Below are positions 36,955 to 45,840 of a stretch of DNA of 64,000 bases, in pieces; position 1 is the first letter of the stretch, and each line of letters opens with the position of its first letter. The stretch is from positions 186,001 through 250,000 of the forward strand of contig NZ_VKAB01000015.1 of assembly GCF_009769385.1 (NCBI RefSeq), read 5' to 3'. The position numbers were made by a program, and so were the translations under genes. Below the pieces are notes generated by a model. It was not told the DNA's origin. It made no database searches and saw only the letters and a program-made list of their open reading frames with translations. The stretch comes from Saccharothrix deserti (lineage in GTDB: Bacteria > Actinomycetota > Actinomycetes > Mycobacteriales > Pseudonocardiaceae).

Positions 36955-39228
36955 ATGGGAGCCCTCCAGCTCACCCTCGGCGCCATCGGCGTCGCCGTCA
37001 GCGTGTACGCCTGGGGTCTGTTCGTCGCCGGTGTCGTGCGGATGGTCAAGATCATCCGCCTCGGCCAGCCCGACGCGACCCGCAACGGGCCGTTCGTGCC
37101 CCGGCTGCGCACGTTGATCGTGGAGTTCGCCGCGCACACCCGGATGGCCAAGTTCCGCAAGGTCGCACCCTGGCACTGGATGGTGATGTGGGGCTTCCTC
37201 ATCGGCTCCGCGGTGCTGTTCGAGGCCTACGGCGAGGTCTTCTACCCCGGCTTCCACTGGCCCGTCATCGGCACCTGGTCGCTGTGGTCCCTGCTGGTCG
37301 AACTGCTCGGCATCGGCACCGTGGTCGGCGGCGTCGCGCTGGCGGTCATCCGCCAGCTCAACCACCCGCGCCGCGCCGACCGGGTGTCGAGGTTCGCGGG
37401 CTCGAACTTCAAGGCCGCGTACTTCGTGGAAGCGGTCGTGATCATCGAGGGTCTGGGCATCCTCGGCGTGAAGGCGTTCAAGCAGGCCTCCGGCCTGGAG
37501 GACCCGCCGCTGTGGTCGTCGTTCGTCACCGCGCCGCTGGCGGAGGTCCTGCCCGCGAGCCCGGACTGGGTCTCGATCATGGCGATCACCAAGCTGCTGT
37601 CCGGCATGATCTGGCTGATCGTGGTGGCCAAGAACCTGACCATGGGCGTCGCCTGGCACCGGTTCAGCGCGTTCTTCAACATCTACTTCAAGCGCGAGGA
37701 CGACGGCGGCGTCGCGCTCGGCGCGTTGAAGCCGATGATGAGCGGCGGCCAGGTCCTCGACCTGGAGGAAGCCGACCCCGACAAGGACGTGTTCGGCGTC
37801 GGCAAGGTCGAGGACTTCTCCTGGAAGGGCTGGCTGGACTTCAGCACCTGCACCGAGTGCGGTCGCTGCCAGTCGCAGTGCCCGGCGTGGAACACCGGCA
37901 AGCCGCTGTCGCCGAAGCTGGTCATCACCCAGCTGCGCGACCACGCGTTCGCCAAGGCCCCGTACCTGCTGGCCGGCGGAAGCAAGGACATGGCGGGCGA
38001 CGAGGTCGGCCTGACCGAGGACAAGTACGAGGACTACAAGAAGCGCCTGGAGTCCATCGACGTGCTGGCGATGGCCGAGTCCGAGCGCCCGCTGATCGGC
38101 GGCGCGGACGAGCTGGGCGTCATCGACCCCGAGGTGCTGTGGTCGTGCACCACGTGCGGCGCGTGCGTCGAGCAGTGCCCGGTGGACATCGAGCACGTCG
38201 ACCACATCGTCGACATGCGCCGCTACCAGGTGCTGATCGAGTCGAACTTCCCGTCCGAGCTGGGCGGCATGTTCAAGAACCTGGAGAACAAGGGCAACCC
38301 GTGGGGCCAGAACGCCAAGGACCGCCTGGCGTGGACCGAGGGCCTGGACTTCGACGTGCCGGTGTTCGACGGCGAGCTGGGCGACACCGAGTACCTGTTC
38401 TGGGTCGGCTGCGCGGGCGCGTTCGAGGACCGGGCGAAGAAGACCACGCGGGCGGTGGCCGAGCTGCTGCACACCGCGGACGTCAAGTACACGGTCCTCG
38501 GGCCGGAGGAGACGTGCACCGGCGACCCGGCACGGCGCGCGGGCAACGAGTTCCTGTTCCAGATGCTGGCGCAGCAGAACGTCGAGGTGCTCAACACCGT
38601 GTTCGACGGTCGTGCGCCCGGTCAGCGCAAGATCGTCGTGACGTGCGCGCACTGCTTCAACACCCTGGCCAACGAGTACCCGCAGGTGGGCGGCCAGTTC
38701 GAGGTCGTGCACCACACGCAGCTGCTCAACAAGCTGGTGCGCGAGCGCCGGCTGGTGCCGGTGGCGGAGATCGCGGAGGACGTCACCTACCACGACCCGT
38801 GCTACCTGGGCCGGCACAACAAGGTCTACGAGGCGCCGCGCGAGCTGGTCGGTGCGTCGGGCGCGACGCTGCGCGAGATGCCGCGCCACGGTGACCGTTC
38901 CATGTGCTGCGGCGCCGGCGGCGCTCGCATGTGGATGGAGGAGCGGATCGGCAAGCGCATCAACGTCGACCGGGTGGACGAGGCCCTGGGCACCGCGCCG
39001 TCGAAGATCGCGACGGGCTGCCCGTTCTGCCGCGTGATGTTGACCGACGGTGTGACGGCCCGGCAGAACGAGGGCGCGGCCGGCTCGCACGTCGAGGTCG
39101 TGGACGTGGCGCAGCTCCTGCTGACCGCCGTGCGCCGCGGCCAGGAGCGGGAGCGCCAGGACGTGCCGACGGACGAAACCCCCACCGGCACCCCGCTGCC
39201 GGACGAGGACAAGGCCACCTCCGGCTGA
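36955..39228 (+). CDS. Membrane-bound heterodisulfide-reductase-like Fe-S oxidoreductase
   Basis: A 757-residue fusion. Residues 1-235 form about five membrane helices of the nitrate-reductase-gamma/HdrE type. Two 4Fe-4S motifs follow at CTECGRCQSQCP (299-310) and CTTCGACVEQCP (398-409). Two CCG domains complete it: VGCAG and CAHCFNTLANEYP, then CYLGRHN, MCCGAGGARMW and CPFCRVM. It should pass electrons between a soluble donor and the quinone pool; the real partner is unknown. Actinobacterial homologues (for example Rv0338c, from memory) are single large proteins; this copy is a little shorter. Confidence 0.92.
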   Translation: MGALQLTLGAIGVAVSVYAWGLFVAGVVRMVKIIRLGQPDATRNGPFVPRLRTLIVEFAAHTRMAKFRKVAPWHWMVMWGFLIGSAVLFEAYGEVFYPGFHWPVIGTWSLWSLLVELLGIGTVVGGVALAVIRQLNHPRRADRVSRFAGSNFKAAYFVEAVVIIEGLGILGVKAFKQASGLEDPPLWSSFVTAPLAEVLPASPDWVSIMAITKLLSGMIWLIVVAKNLTMGVAWHRFSAFFNIYFKREDDGGVALGALKPMMSGGQVLDLEEADPDKDVFGVGKVEDFSWKGWLDFSTCTECGRCQSQCPAWNTGKPLSPKLVITQLRDHAFAKAPYLLAGGSKDMAGDEVGLTEDKYEDYKKRLESIDVLAMAESERPLIGGADELGVIDPEVLWSCTTCGACVEQCPVDIEHVDHIVDMRRYQVLIESNFPSELGGMFKNLENKGNPWGQNAKDRLAWTEGLDFDVPVFDGELGDTEYLFWVGCAGAFEDRAKKTTRAVAELLHTADVKYTVLGPEETCTGDPARRAGNEFLFQMLAQQNVEVLNTVFDGRAPGQRKIVVTCAHCFNTLANEYPQVGGQFEVVHHTQLLNKLVRERRLVPVAEIAEDVTYHDPCYLGRHNKVYEAPRELVGASGATLREMPRHGDRSMCCGAGGARMWMEERIGKRINVDRVDEALGTAPSKIATGCPFCRVMLTDGVTARQNEGAAGSHVEVVDVAQLLLTAVRRGQERERQDVPTDETPTGTPLPDEDKATSG

Positions 39229-39246
39229 GTCGCTCGCGGACGCGCG

Positions 39247-39280
39247 ACGCCCCTCGGTCGGAGTTCGGACCGAGGGGCGT
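39247..39280 (+). terminator. Terminator hairpin after the Fe-S reductase gene
   Basis: A perfect 13-bp stem, ACGCCCCTCGGTC with GACCGAGGGGCGT, 8-base loop, then TTGTC. Located 19 bases after the stop, between convergent genes, so it may serve both. The U-tract is weak. Confidence 0.8.
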
Positions 39281-39309
39281 TGTCATGCCTGACTTGTCGC
39301 GCGGGGCTT

Positions 39310-39693
39310 TCAGCCGCGCTCGGTGATGCGGTCGTAGACGATGTTCAGGATCCAGCTCGTGAGGGCCACGATGATGGCGCCGAAGAACGCCGGCCAGAAG
39401 CCGCTGACCTCGAACGGCAGGCCGAGCTCGCCGGCCAGCCACCCGGTCAGCCAGAACAGCAGCGCGTTCACCACCAGGCCGATGAGCCCCAGCGTGACCA
39501 GGTAGAACAGGCAGCCGAAGAACTTCACCAGCGGCTTGACCACCGCGTTGACCAGACCGAACAGCAGCGCGACGCCGATCAGCGTGCCGATCTTCGCGGG
39601 CGTCGACGCGCCCGCATCCAGGTCGATGCCCGGAATGACCGTGGCAACCCAGACCGCCACCGCCGTCAGCAGTACGTGCACCAAAATGCCCAT
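39310..39693 (-). CDS. Phage holin family 4 membrane protein
   Basis: A 127-residue four-helix membrane protein of the phage_holin_4_2 group common in actinobacterial chromosomes. Helices: ILVHVLLTAVAVWVATVIPG, IGTLIGVALLFGLVNAVVKPL, FYLVTLGLIGLVVNALLFWL and FGAIIVALTSWILNIV; NAVVKPLVKF is the family motif. Despite the name, these proteins are not tied to prophages, and no phage genes are here. ATG start. Confidence 0.88.
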   Translation of the reverse strand: MGILVHVLLTAVAVWVATVIPGIDLDAGASTPAKIGTLIGVALLFGLVNAVVKPLVKFFGCLFYLVTLGLIGLVVNALLFWLTGWLAGELGLPFEVSGFWPAFFGAIIVALTSWILNIVYDRITERG

Positions 39694-39727
39694 GCCGCAG
39701 GCTAACGGTGGCGGTCGTCCAAACGGG

Positions 39728-41035
39728 TCAGGCGCGACGACGCCTGCGTGCCGCCAAGAAGGTCAACGCGCCTCCGCCGACCAGCAGCCCGCCGATCGCC
39801 AGCAACGGCAACGGCACCGCGCCCGTGCTCGCCAACCCGCTGCCACCCGCGACCTGGACGACAGCCGGCGCCGTGGTCGTGGTCGTGGTCGTCGGCGCCG
39901 CGGTGGTCGTCGTGGTGGTCTCGACGGGCGTGGTCGGCTGGGTGGTCGTGCCGTCGTCGACCCGCACCGGGAACTTCACGACGTTGTTGCCGAAATCGGC
40001 GTCGGGCAGTTCGTTGATGTGGGTCCCCACCACGTTGACCATGCTGAACGCGGTCTTGATCCTGAGCTTGAAGCGCACCTCGGCCGTCGCGCCCGGCAGC
40101 AGGCGGTCCTTCAGCGTGTAGAGGTTGGAGCCGTCCGACTCGACGTTGTCGCTGACCGACAGCTTCTCGGCCTGCTCGTCGAACGGCTCGCCGAGCACGA
40201 ACTCCGCCCGCTCCGGCACGTCGCCCTTGTTCGTGATCGGCACGACGACGTCGACCTCGTCACCGATCCGGTAACCGTCCTCGGCCGGCTCGACCCGCGC
40301 GGTGTAGGCCATGTCGCCCTCGGCCGCGAAGTAACCCGCCTCGATCCACGGTTCGGACTGGCCGACGTTGACCGTGATCTTCTTGGTGTACGTCACCCAG
40401 TCGACGTGGTTCTGCTTGGTCGGTTCGATCAGGGCGAGCCCCTGGTCGAACAGCGTGCCCGCGGTGACGGTGTACTCGCCCGAGGGCACGTCCGCGAAGT
40501 GCGTGATGTTGGCGACCGCGTTGGGCGGGTCGACCGGCCGGTCGACGCCGGGCCCGCCGGTGATGCGGAGCGGGCAGCCCCCGGGTGGCGGCGGCTCGCC
40601 GTCGTAGCTGCGGTTCCCGTCGCTGTCGACCCAGCAGGGGACCGGCAGGTACGCGCCCCTGATGCCGAAGTCGAACGTGCCGCCGCCGTTGACGGGGTTG
40701 AACGTCGACTTGGTCGTCGACAGGTAGACGTCGGCGTTGTGGCTGTAGATCGCGAGCGGGACGTTCGGCAGCCCCTCGGCCTTGTAGCGGCCGTTCTCGT
40801 CGGTGCCGACGTCCTTGATGTGCAGCTTCGTCGTGGCGTCGTAGACGCGCACGCCGCGGGCTTTGGCGAGCCCCGGCTCCGGGGCGTCGACCACGCCGTT
40901 GGAGTTGCGGTCCAACCACACCAGGCCTTCAATCGTGACGGTGTCCTCCTGCGCCCCCGCAGGACCACCGCTCGTCATGGCAACCGCGATGGCGGCCGTG
41001 AACACGGCCGCCAAGCGACCGGTCAGGTTTCGCAC
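39728..41035 (-). CDS. LAXTG cell-wall-anchored surface protein with SdrD-B-like domains
   Basis: A 435-residue secreted protein. Signal peptide: RNLTGRLAAVFTAAIAVAM ending near GGPAGAQ. The first domain (VTIEGLVWLDRNSNGVVD, with DENGRYKAEGLP) is a Cna-B/SdrD-B-like prealbumin fold and repeats in variant form; a DUF11/CARDB-like domain (DVVVPITNKGDVPERAEF) follows. Then comes a Thr-rich stalk (TTTTTTAAPTTTTTTT) and the sorting signal LASTG, hydrophobic helix and RRRRRA tail. LAXTG is the class E sortase signal, so it is linked to peptidoglycan. GTG at 41035 follows GGGGGGAA. No sortase gene is in the window. Confidence 0.88.
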   Translation of the reverse strand: MRNLTGRLAAVFTAAIAVAMTSGGPAGAQEDTVTIEGLVWLDRNSNGVVDAPEPGLAKARGVRVYDATTKLHIKDVGTDENGRYKAEGLPNVPLAIYSHNADVYLSTTKSTFNPVNGGGTFDFGIRGAYLPVPCWVDSDGNRSYDGEPPPPGGCPLRITGGPGVDRPVDPPNAVANITHFADVPSGEYTVTAGTLFDQGLALIEPTKQNHVDWVTYTKKITVNVGQSEPWIEAGYFAAEGDMAYTARVEPAEDGYRIGDEVDVVVPITNKGDVPERAEFVLGEPFDEQAEKLSVSDNVESDGSNLYTLKDRLLPGATAEVRFKLRIKTAFSMVNVVGTHINELPDADFGNNVVKFPVRVDDGTTTQPTTPVETTTTTTAAPTTTTTTTAPAVVQVAGGSGLASTGAVPLPLLAIGGLLVGGGALTFLAARRRRRA

Positions 41036-41151
41036 CTGGAATTCCCCCCGAGAATGGATGTGACACCTCGTCGTCGCAACCATGATCATGATCGTTTCGT
41101 GACGGCGGTCACAGCCGCGCGGATCTTGCCCGTCGGGCCCAACGTCGGGGC

Positions 41152-42135
41152 ATGGCACCAGACCAGCCGAAGGGCGGCGAGAGCACGCTCACCGTCCTGC
41201 TCGCCCTGGCGGTGAACCTCGCCATCGCGGTGATGAAAGCGGTCGCCGGGGTGATCACGGGGTCGGCGGCGATGATGTCCGAGGCGGCGCACTCGGTCGC
41301 CGACACGTTCACCGAGGCCCTGCTGCTGACCGCGCTGCGCCGGTCGGCCCGGCCCGCGGACCGCAGACACCCGTTCGGCTACGGCAAGGACCGGTACTTC
41401 TGGTCGCTGCTCGCGGCGGTGTCCATCTTCGTGTCCGGTGCGGTGTTCGCGTTCTACGAGGGCTTCCGGACGGTGTTCGGCGCGCCCGAGGAGCAGAGCA
41501 GCCCTCTCGTCGGATACGTCGTGCTGGGCATCGCGTTCGCGCTGGAGTCGGTGTCGTGGACGCAGGCCGTGCGGCAGGTGCGGCGGGAGGCGCGGGCCGA
41601 AGGGCGGTCGGTGCTCGCGTTCCTGCGGGTGTCGGACGACCCGACGGTGAAGACCGTGTTCCTGGAGGACTCGGCGGCGCTGGTCGGGCTGCTGCTCGCG
41701 TTCGGCGGGCTGGGGCTGCACCAGCTGACCGGGTCTTCGGTGTGGGACGGCGTGGCGTCGTTGGCGATCGGGGTGCTGCTGGCGTTCGCCGCGTACACGT
41801 TGGCGTCGACGAACCGGGGGCTGCTCATCGGCAGGCAGGCCGACCCGGTGCTGGTGCGCGCGGTGTGGTCCCGGCTGCGGGAGGCGCCGGAGGTCGAGCA
41901 GGTGGTGGACCTGCTGACGATGGCGGTCGGCACGGACCGGGTGCTGGTGTGCGCGCGGCTCGACTTCGACGACGCGTTGGGTGCCGCCGACCTGGAACGG
42001 GCGTGCGTGCGGATCGACGCCGAACTGCGGGCCGCGCACCCCGAGCTGGACGAGGTGTTCCTGGAGCCGGTGCCGAGGACCGATCCGGAGCTGCGGTCGC
42101 GCGTGCTGGCCAGGTACGGGGAGCTGAAGCTCTAG
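41152..42135 (+). CDS. Cation diffusion facilitator (CDF) transporter
   Basis: A 327-residue metal/proton antiporter. Six hydrophobic spans; the TM2 metal site is [15 protein letters not shown] (HxxxD). The TM5 site reads [15 protein letters not shown], in which the usual His is replaced by Glu-Asp, as in a CDF subgroup. [14 protein letters not shown] is the conserved TM2-3 loop, and a cytosolic ferredoxin-like domain ([20 protein letters not shown]) ends the protein. Exports Zn, Fe, Mn or similar; specificity not predictable. The stop overlaps dcd by four bases (convergent). Confidence 0.9.
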   Translation: MAPDQPKGGESTLTVLLALAVNLAIAVMKAVAGVITGSAAMMSEAAHSVADTFTEALLLTALRRSARPADRRHPFGYGKDRYFWSLLAAVSIFVSGAVFAFYEGFRTVFGAPEEQSSPLVGYVVLGIAFALESVSWTQAVRQVRREARAEGRSVLAFLRVSDDPTVKTVFLEDSAALVGLLLAFGGLGLHQLTGSSVWDGVASLAIGVLLAFAAYTLASTNRGLLIGRQADPVLVRAVWSRLREAPEVEQVVDLLTMAVGTDRVLVCARLDFDDALGAADLERACVRIDAELRAAHPELDEVFLEPVPRTDPELRSRVLARYGELKL

Positions 42136-42713
42136 CGCTTGGTGTCCGTGCGGTGGAAGTTCAGGTAGGCGCGCGACGGCGTGGGGCCGCGTTGTCCCTG
42201 GTAGCGGGAGCCCGCCTGGGCCGAGCCGTACGGGAACTCGGCCGAGCTGCTGAGCCGGAACAGGCACAGCTGACCGATCTTCATGCCCGGCCAGAGGGTG
42301 ATGGGCAGGTTGGCGACGTTCGACAGTTCGAGCGTGATGTGGCCCGAGAAGCCGGGGTCGATGAACCCCGCCGTGGAGTGCGTCAGGAGACCGAGGCGGC
42401 CGAGCGAGGACTTGCCCTCCAGCCGGCCCGCCAGGTCGTCGGGGAGGGTGACGAGCTCGAACGTCGAGCCGAGCACGAACTCGCCGGGGTGCAGCACGAA
42501 CGGCTCGTCGTCGGCCGGCTCGACCAGCGAGGTCAGGTCGTCCTGCTGCATGGCGGGGTCGATGTGCGTGTACCGGGTGTTGTTGAAGACCCGGAAGAAC
42601 CGGTCCAGCCGCACGTCGATGCTGGACGGCTGCACCATGACGTCGTCGAACGGCTCCAACACCAACCGGCCGGAGTCGACCTCTTTGCGCAGATCGCGGT
42701 CACTTAGCAGCAC
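42132..42713 (-). CDS. dcd: dCTP deaminase
   Basis: A 193-residue trimeric dUTPase-fold enzyme that converts dCTP to dUTP (in some actinobacteria a bifunctional dCTP deaminase/dUTPase giving dUMP). Seen: [51 protein letters not shown] (active site with catalytic Glu downstream in TLELSN) and [11 protein letters not shown] at the end. Length and motifs are normal; feeds thymidylate synthesis. It diverges from the tRNA-Gly gene 36 bases away. Confidence 0.96.
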   Translation of the reverse strand: MLLSDRDLRKEVDSGRLVLEPFDDVMVQPSSIDVRLDRFFRVFNNTRYTHIDPAMQQDDLTSLVEPADDEPFVLHPGEFVLGSTFELVTLPDDLAGRLEGKSSLGRLGLLTHSTAGFIDPGFSGHITLELSNVANLPITLWPGMKIGQLCLFRLSSSAEFPYGSAQAGSRYQGQRGPTPSRAYLNFHRTDTKR

Positions 42714-42749
42714 GGGGACAGCCTATGTGTATGATCGGGCACGCAACAC

Positions 42750-42820
42750 GCGGGTGTAGTTCATTGGTAGAACGACAGCTTCCCAAGCTGTAGAGGCGGG
42801 TTCGATTCCCGTCACCCGCT
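42750..42820 (+). tRNA. tRNA-Gly (anticodon CCC)
   Basis: A 71-base cloverleaf: acceptor GCGGGTG/CACCCGC, D arm GTTC-ATTGGTA-GAAC, anticodon stem ACAGC/GCTGT with loop TTCCCAA (anticodon CCC, reading GGG), short variable loop, and T arm GCGGG-TTCGATT-CCCGT. The discriminator base is T and CCA is not encoded. A strong terminator follows ten bases later. Confidence 0.97.
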
Positions 42821-42829
42821 CAAGTGAAC

Positions 42830-42874
42830 GAAGGCCCAGGTCAAAGCCGGTTTCCGGTCCTGACCTGGGCCTTC
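42830..42874 (+). terminator. Terminator hairpin downstream of tRNA-Gly
   Basis: A perfect 14-bp stem, GAAGGCCCAGGTCA with TGACCTGGGCCTTC, around a 17-base loop that itself pairs (CCGG...CCGG). It probably ends the tRNA transcript and may also stop transcription of the pseudogene on the other strand. Confidence 0.8.
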
Positions 42875-42915
42875 GTCACGGTCGGGCTAGAGCGTCACCG
42901 TGCACTCCACGTGCA

Positions 42916-43165
42916 CTACCCAGCCGAACGCCACACCCGCTCGTAGCGCTCCTGGTCCCGCCGCGTCCGCTCCTTGCGCACGGCCGCCGCCGCGCCCGCC
43001 GGGTAGCCGTACTTCGTCATCCGGTGGTTGGAGGAACGCCCTCACGGTGAACCACGCCAGCCACGTCGGCTTGGTCGCCTGCCGGAACACCCACTCGCGG
43101 TGGCGTAACGGGAGTCTGCCGCCGAGCAGGTACCACACCCGCAGCGGCACGGCGGGCCTGCTCAC
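42916..43165 (-). pseudogene. DUF5313 gene with internal deletion and frameshift
   Basis: The amino part is a good DUF5313 start (VWYLLGGRLPLRHREWVFRQ, then PTWLAWFTVRAFLQ). The C-terminal part, MTKYGYPAGAAAAVRKERTRR then QERYERVWRSAG, is also DUF5313 but in another frame. The transmembrane middle of roughly 50-60 residues is missing. The GTG start overlaps the upstream MarR fragment's stop by four bases, so both were once in an operon. Non-functional as read. Confidence 0.8.
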
Positions 43166-43576
43166 GTCCGCTCCGTCGCGGCGATCACCCTGGTCAACAC
43201 GGAGTGCAGGTCGCGCAGCTCGTCCAACGACATGCCCAACCGCTCCACCACCGCGGGCGGGATCGCCAACGCCCGCTCGCGCAACGCCGCACCGGCCTCG
43301 GTCAGCGTCACGGCGAGCAGCCGCTCGTCCGCCGCGTCCCGCGACCGCGTCACGTACCCGATCGCCTCCAGCCGCTTGAGCAGCGGCGACAGGGTGGCGG
43401 GTTCCAACGCCAGCAACCGGCTCAGCTCCTTCACCGACAGCGGCGCGCGGCCCCACAGGGCGAGCATCACCAGGTACTGCCTCCTGCGTGCGCAAGAACT
43501 CCAGCCGCCCGTTCCCGGCGCGCAACCGCCCCTGTTCGAAGCCCTGCGCGTAGAACTCCCGGATCCCCTCGTCCAC
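43162..43576 (-). pseudogene. Chimera: methyltransferase N-terminus joined to a truncated MarR gene
   Basis: GTG at 43576 opens about 32 codons reading FYAQGFEQGRLRAGNGRLEF and LRTQE, the typical amino end of class I SAM-dependent methyltransferases. At about 43483 this frame meets, out of phase, the body of a MarR-family regulator (QYLVMLALWGRAPLSVKELS, winged helix LEPATLSPLLKRLEAIGY, ERLLAVTLTEAGAALRERA). The MarR amino dimerisation helices and the methyltransferase body are both missing. A deletion has joined two genes; neither product is likely functional. Confidence 0.8.
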
Positions 43577-43618
43577 CTTCCGAACGTACGAGTCGGGGCA
43601 ATCGCTTTACCGCGGGCT

Positions 43619-44005
43619 TCAGCGGGCTTCCAGCTCCGCCCAACCCCCACCGCGCGCCAGCACGGCACGCACGTCGGCCGCGTGCTCGACCACGCCCGCC
43701 AGGTCGCTGTGCAGCAACGCCGCCCGGTCCGCGTCGACCGGCAGCTCGTCGTCCCGCCACAGCTCCACCGGCAGGCTCACCACGAACACCACCGAGTCGA
43801 CCAGCCGCAGCACCGCCGCCGAGGGATCACCGGCGTACGTGCCGCGGATCCCGTCGCACTCGGCCAGGACCGCCCGCAGCCCGCCGACGGCCGCCGCCGG
43901 TGTGCCGTCCCACTCGGCCGACGGCCACAACCGGCTGCTCAGCGCCAGCCACAGCTTCCACCCGGCGGCCGACTCGGCCTCGTCCCGCGGTCGCCAACCG
44001 TCCAT
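43619..44005 (-). CDS. Hypothetical protein
   Basis: A 128-residue soluble, helical protein of no recognised family: WKLWLALSSRLWPSAEWDGTPAAAVGGL, LAECDGIRGTYAGDPSAAVLRLVDSVVFVVSLPVELW and an Arg-rich end. Strong high-GC codon bias supports coding. It sits at the intact edge of the decayed segment 42.9-43.6 kb, so it may itself be a survivor of a larger operon. Confidence 0.6.
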   Translation of the reverse strand: MDGWRPRDEAESAAGWKLWLALSSRLWPSAEWDGTPAAAVGGLRAVLAECDGIRGTYAGDPSAAVLRLVDSVVFVVSLPVELWRDDELPVDADRAALLHSDLAGVVEHAADVRAVLARGGGWAELEAR

Positions 44006-44058
44006 CACCCCACTGTGCGGGCGCGGAAGGGCGCCCGCACAGCGGAGATGACGCGTCG

Positions 44059-44106
44059 CACAGATAACACGGCCCACAGATAACGTGGCCCACAGATCAA
44101 CAGGAC
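44059..44106 (+). repeat. Three 16-bp direct repeats
   Basis: Units start at 44059, 44075 and 44091; the first two differ at two positions (CACAGATAACACGGCC / CACAGATAACGTGGCC) and the third is more diverged (CACAGATCAACAGG). They sit at the 3' end of the sodium symporter gene, reaching to five bases before its stop. Confidence 0.75.
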
Positions 44107-44110
44107 GTGG

Positions 44111-45625
44111 TCACGCCCGCGCGGGCACCTTCTCGTCGTCGGGGTCGGACTGCAGCGAGTCGACCAGCGCGTCCCGCTCGGCCGACGGCTCCGGCTTGAT
44201 GACGAGCCCGATCACCAGGTAGAGCACCAGCGACACCAGCAGCGGCCAGGACACGATCACCGCCTGGGTGACGAACTCGACCTTGTTCATCTGCAGGACG
44301 TACAGCACGGCCCACGTGGTGAGGCCACCGATCACCGTGGTCGTCGCGGCGGTCGGGCCGACCTTCTTGAACCACGGCAGCATGCCGAGCATCAACGGGA
44401 TCGCGATCGGCCCCATCGTGGCCGCCACCAGCGCGATCACGATCTTGAGCACGAATCCCTTGGTGTCCGCGGTCAACGCGACCGTCATGCTCAGGCCGAT
44501 GAACGCGAACGTGGTGATCCGCGCCAGCTGCAACTGCGCCGGCTCGGTGAGCCGCGTCACGCCCTTCCACAGCTTGGGCAGCATGTCCCGGGTGATGACC
44601 GCGGAGATCACGTTGGCGTCCGAGGACACCATCGCCATGGTGTGCGAGAAGAAGCCCGCCAGGATCAGGCCGATCATGCCCGCGGGCAGCATCATCTTGC
44701 CCATCTCGACGTAGGCCTGCTCGGCGTTGCCCTCCATGCCGGGCACGATCAGCGGCGCCGCCCACATCGGGAAGAACAGGATCAGCGGCCAGAGCAGCCA
44801 CAGCGCGCTGGACAGCAGGGCGGAGCGCTTGGCGGCGGCGCCGGACGGCGCGGCCATGTAGCGCTGCGCCAGGTTCCACATGCCGCCGTTGTACTCCAGC
44901 GTCTTGATCAGGAACAGCGCCATGAAGAAGATCAGCGTGTACTGGCCGGTCAGCGGCTCGGAGTGGGACTCGGGCAGCTGGTCCCAGATCTCCCACATGA
45001 AGCTGATACCGCCGAAGTGCGCGGCGACCGCGACGAACATGGCGATACCCGCGAGGCCCTGGATGATGAACTGGCCGAAGTCGGTCAGCGCGTCGGCCCA
45101 CAGGCCGCCCATCACCGAGTAGATCATCGTGACGATGCCGACGAGCGTGATGCCGAGCCACACCGGGACGCCCGCGAAGCCCTGGAGGAGCAGCGCGACC
45201 GCGACCCACTTGGCCGAGATGTCGACGACCTTCAGCGCCGCGCCCGCCCACGCCATGAGCTGCTGGGTCGGCACGTTGTAGCGGATGGCCAGGTACTCCA
45301 GCGGCGATTTGACGCCGTGCTTGGACCGCAGCCGGTTCCAGGTGCCCGCCCAGAGGAACGCGCCGATGCCGACACCGACACCGATCGTGAGCGCCCACCA
45401 GATGTAGACGGTCAGGCCGAGGCGGTAGGCCTCGGCGGCGAAGGCCACGAACATGACGGCGCTGTAACCGGACATGTGGTGCGAGATGCCCGACAACCAC
45501 CAGGGCATCTTGCCGCCCGCGGTGAAGAAGTCTGCGATGTTCTTGATCCGCCCGCGTGACCAGTAGCCGATCGCCACCATCACGAAGAAGTACCCACCGA
45601 CGACGACCCAGTCGAGGGTGTCCAT
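44111..45625 (-). CDS. Sodium:solute symporter (SSS family)
   Basis: A 504-residue inner-membrane transporter with about 13 hydrophobic spans. Family marks: NIADFFTAGGKMPWWLSGISHHMSG near residue 30-55 (sodium and substrate site region), VYIWWALTIGVGVGIGAFLWAG, SVMGGLWADALTDFGQFIIQG and the later SSDANVISAVITRDMLPK. It resembles bacterial sugar- or acid-type symporters, but the substrate is not clear. ATG at 45625. It diverges from the LuxR-type gene across a 215-base region with two palindromes. Confidence 0.92.
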   Translation of the reverse strand: MDTLDWVVVGGYFFVMVAIGYWSRGRIKNIADFFTAGGKMPWWLSGISHHMSGYSAVMFVAFAAEAYRLGLTVYIWWALTIGVGVGIGAFLWAGTWNRLRSKHGVKSPLEYLAIRYNVPTQQLMAWAGAALKVVDISAKWVAVALLLQGFAGVPVWLGITLVGIVTMIYSVMGGLWADALTDFGQFIIQGLAGIAMFVAVAAHFGGISFMWEIWDQLPESHSEPLTGQYTLIFFMALFLIKTLEYNGGMWNLAQRYMAAPSGAAAKRSALLSSALWLLWPLILFFPMWAAPLIVPGMEGNAEQAYVEMGKMMLPAGMIGLILAGFFSHTMAMVSSDANVISAVITRDMLPKLWKGVTRLTEPAQLQLARITTFAFIGLSMTVALTADTKGFVLKIVIALVAATMGPIAIPLMLGMLPWFKKVGPTAATTTVIGGLTTWAVLYVLQMNKVEFVTQAVIVSWPLLVSLVLYLVIGLVIKPEPSAERDALVDSLQSDPDDEKVPARA

Positions 45626-45760
45626 GAGGCCTCCACGAGTGCTCGGCCCACGGGTGGCAGCGCGTGATTCGGCGGCGGCGGTGCGCGGCTTCCCACATGG
45701 GTGTGTGACGTAGGTCTTACGAGGCTGTTGCGTCCGGCGGAAGGCCGCGCATGGTCATTG

Positions 45761-45795
45761 AGTCACATTCGTGACTGTTGTTCACGTATGTGACC
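45761..45795. promoter_or_regulatory. Tandem palindromes between symporter and LuxR-type regulator
   Basis: AGTCACATTCGTGACT (45761-45776) is palindromic with 6-bp arms, and GTTCACGTATGTGACC (45780-45795) is a second copy of the GTCAC-N4-GTGAC pattern, starting 19 bases later. They lie about 46 bases before the regulator's ATG and 136 bases before the symporter start. Candidate paired operator; the binding protein is unknown. Confidence 0.65.
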
Positions 45796-45840
45796 GGATC
45801 CACCCGCGCTGCGCGGAAAGTAATTCGGAAAACTCGCGTC

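Noticed and set aside
39310-39693. Holin-like protein considered as evidence for a prophage
   Set aside because: This family is common in actinobacterial chromosomes outside phages, and no phage structural, integrase or lysis genes are nearby.
42887-43165. Continuous minus-strand reading frame as a single real protein
   Set aside because: It joins pieces of different genes; the true DUF5313 end lies in another frame, so it is annotated as a pseudogene.
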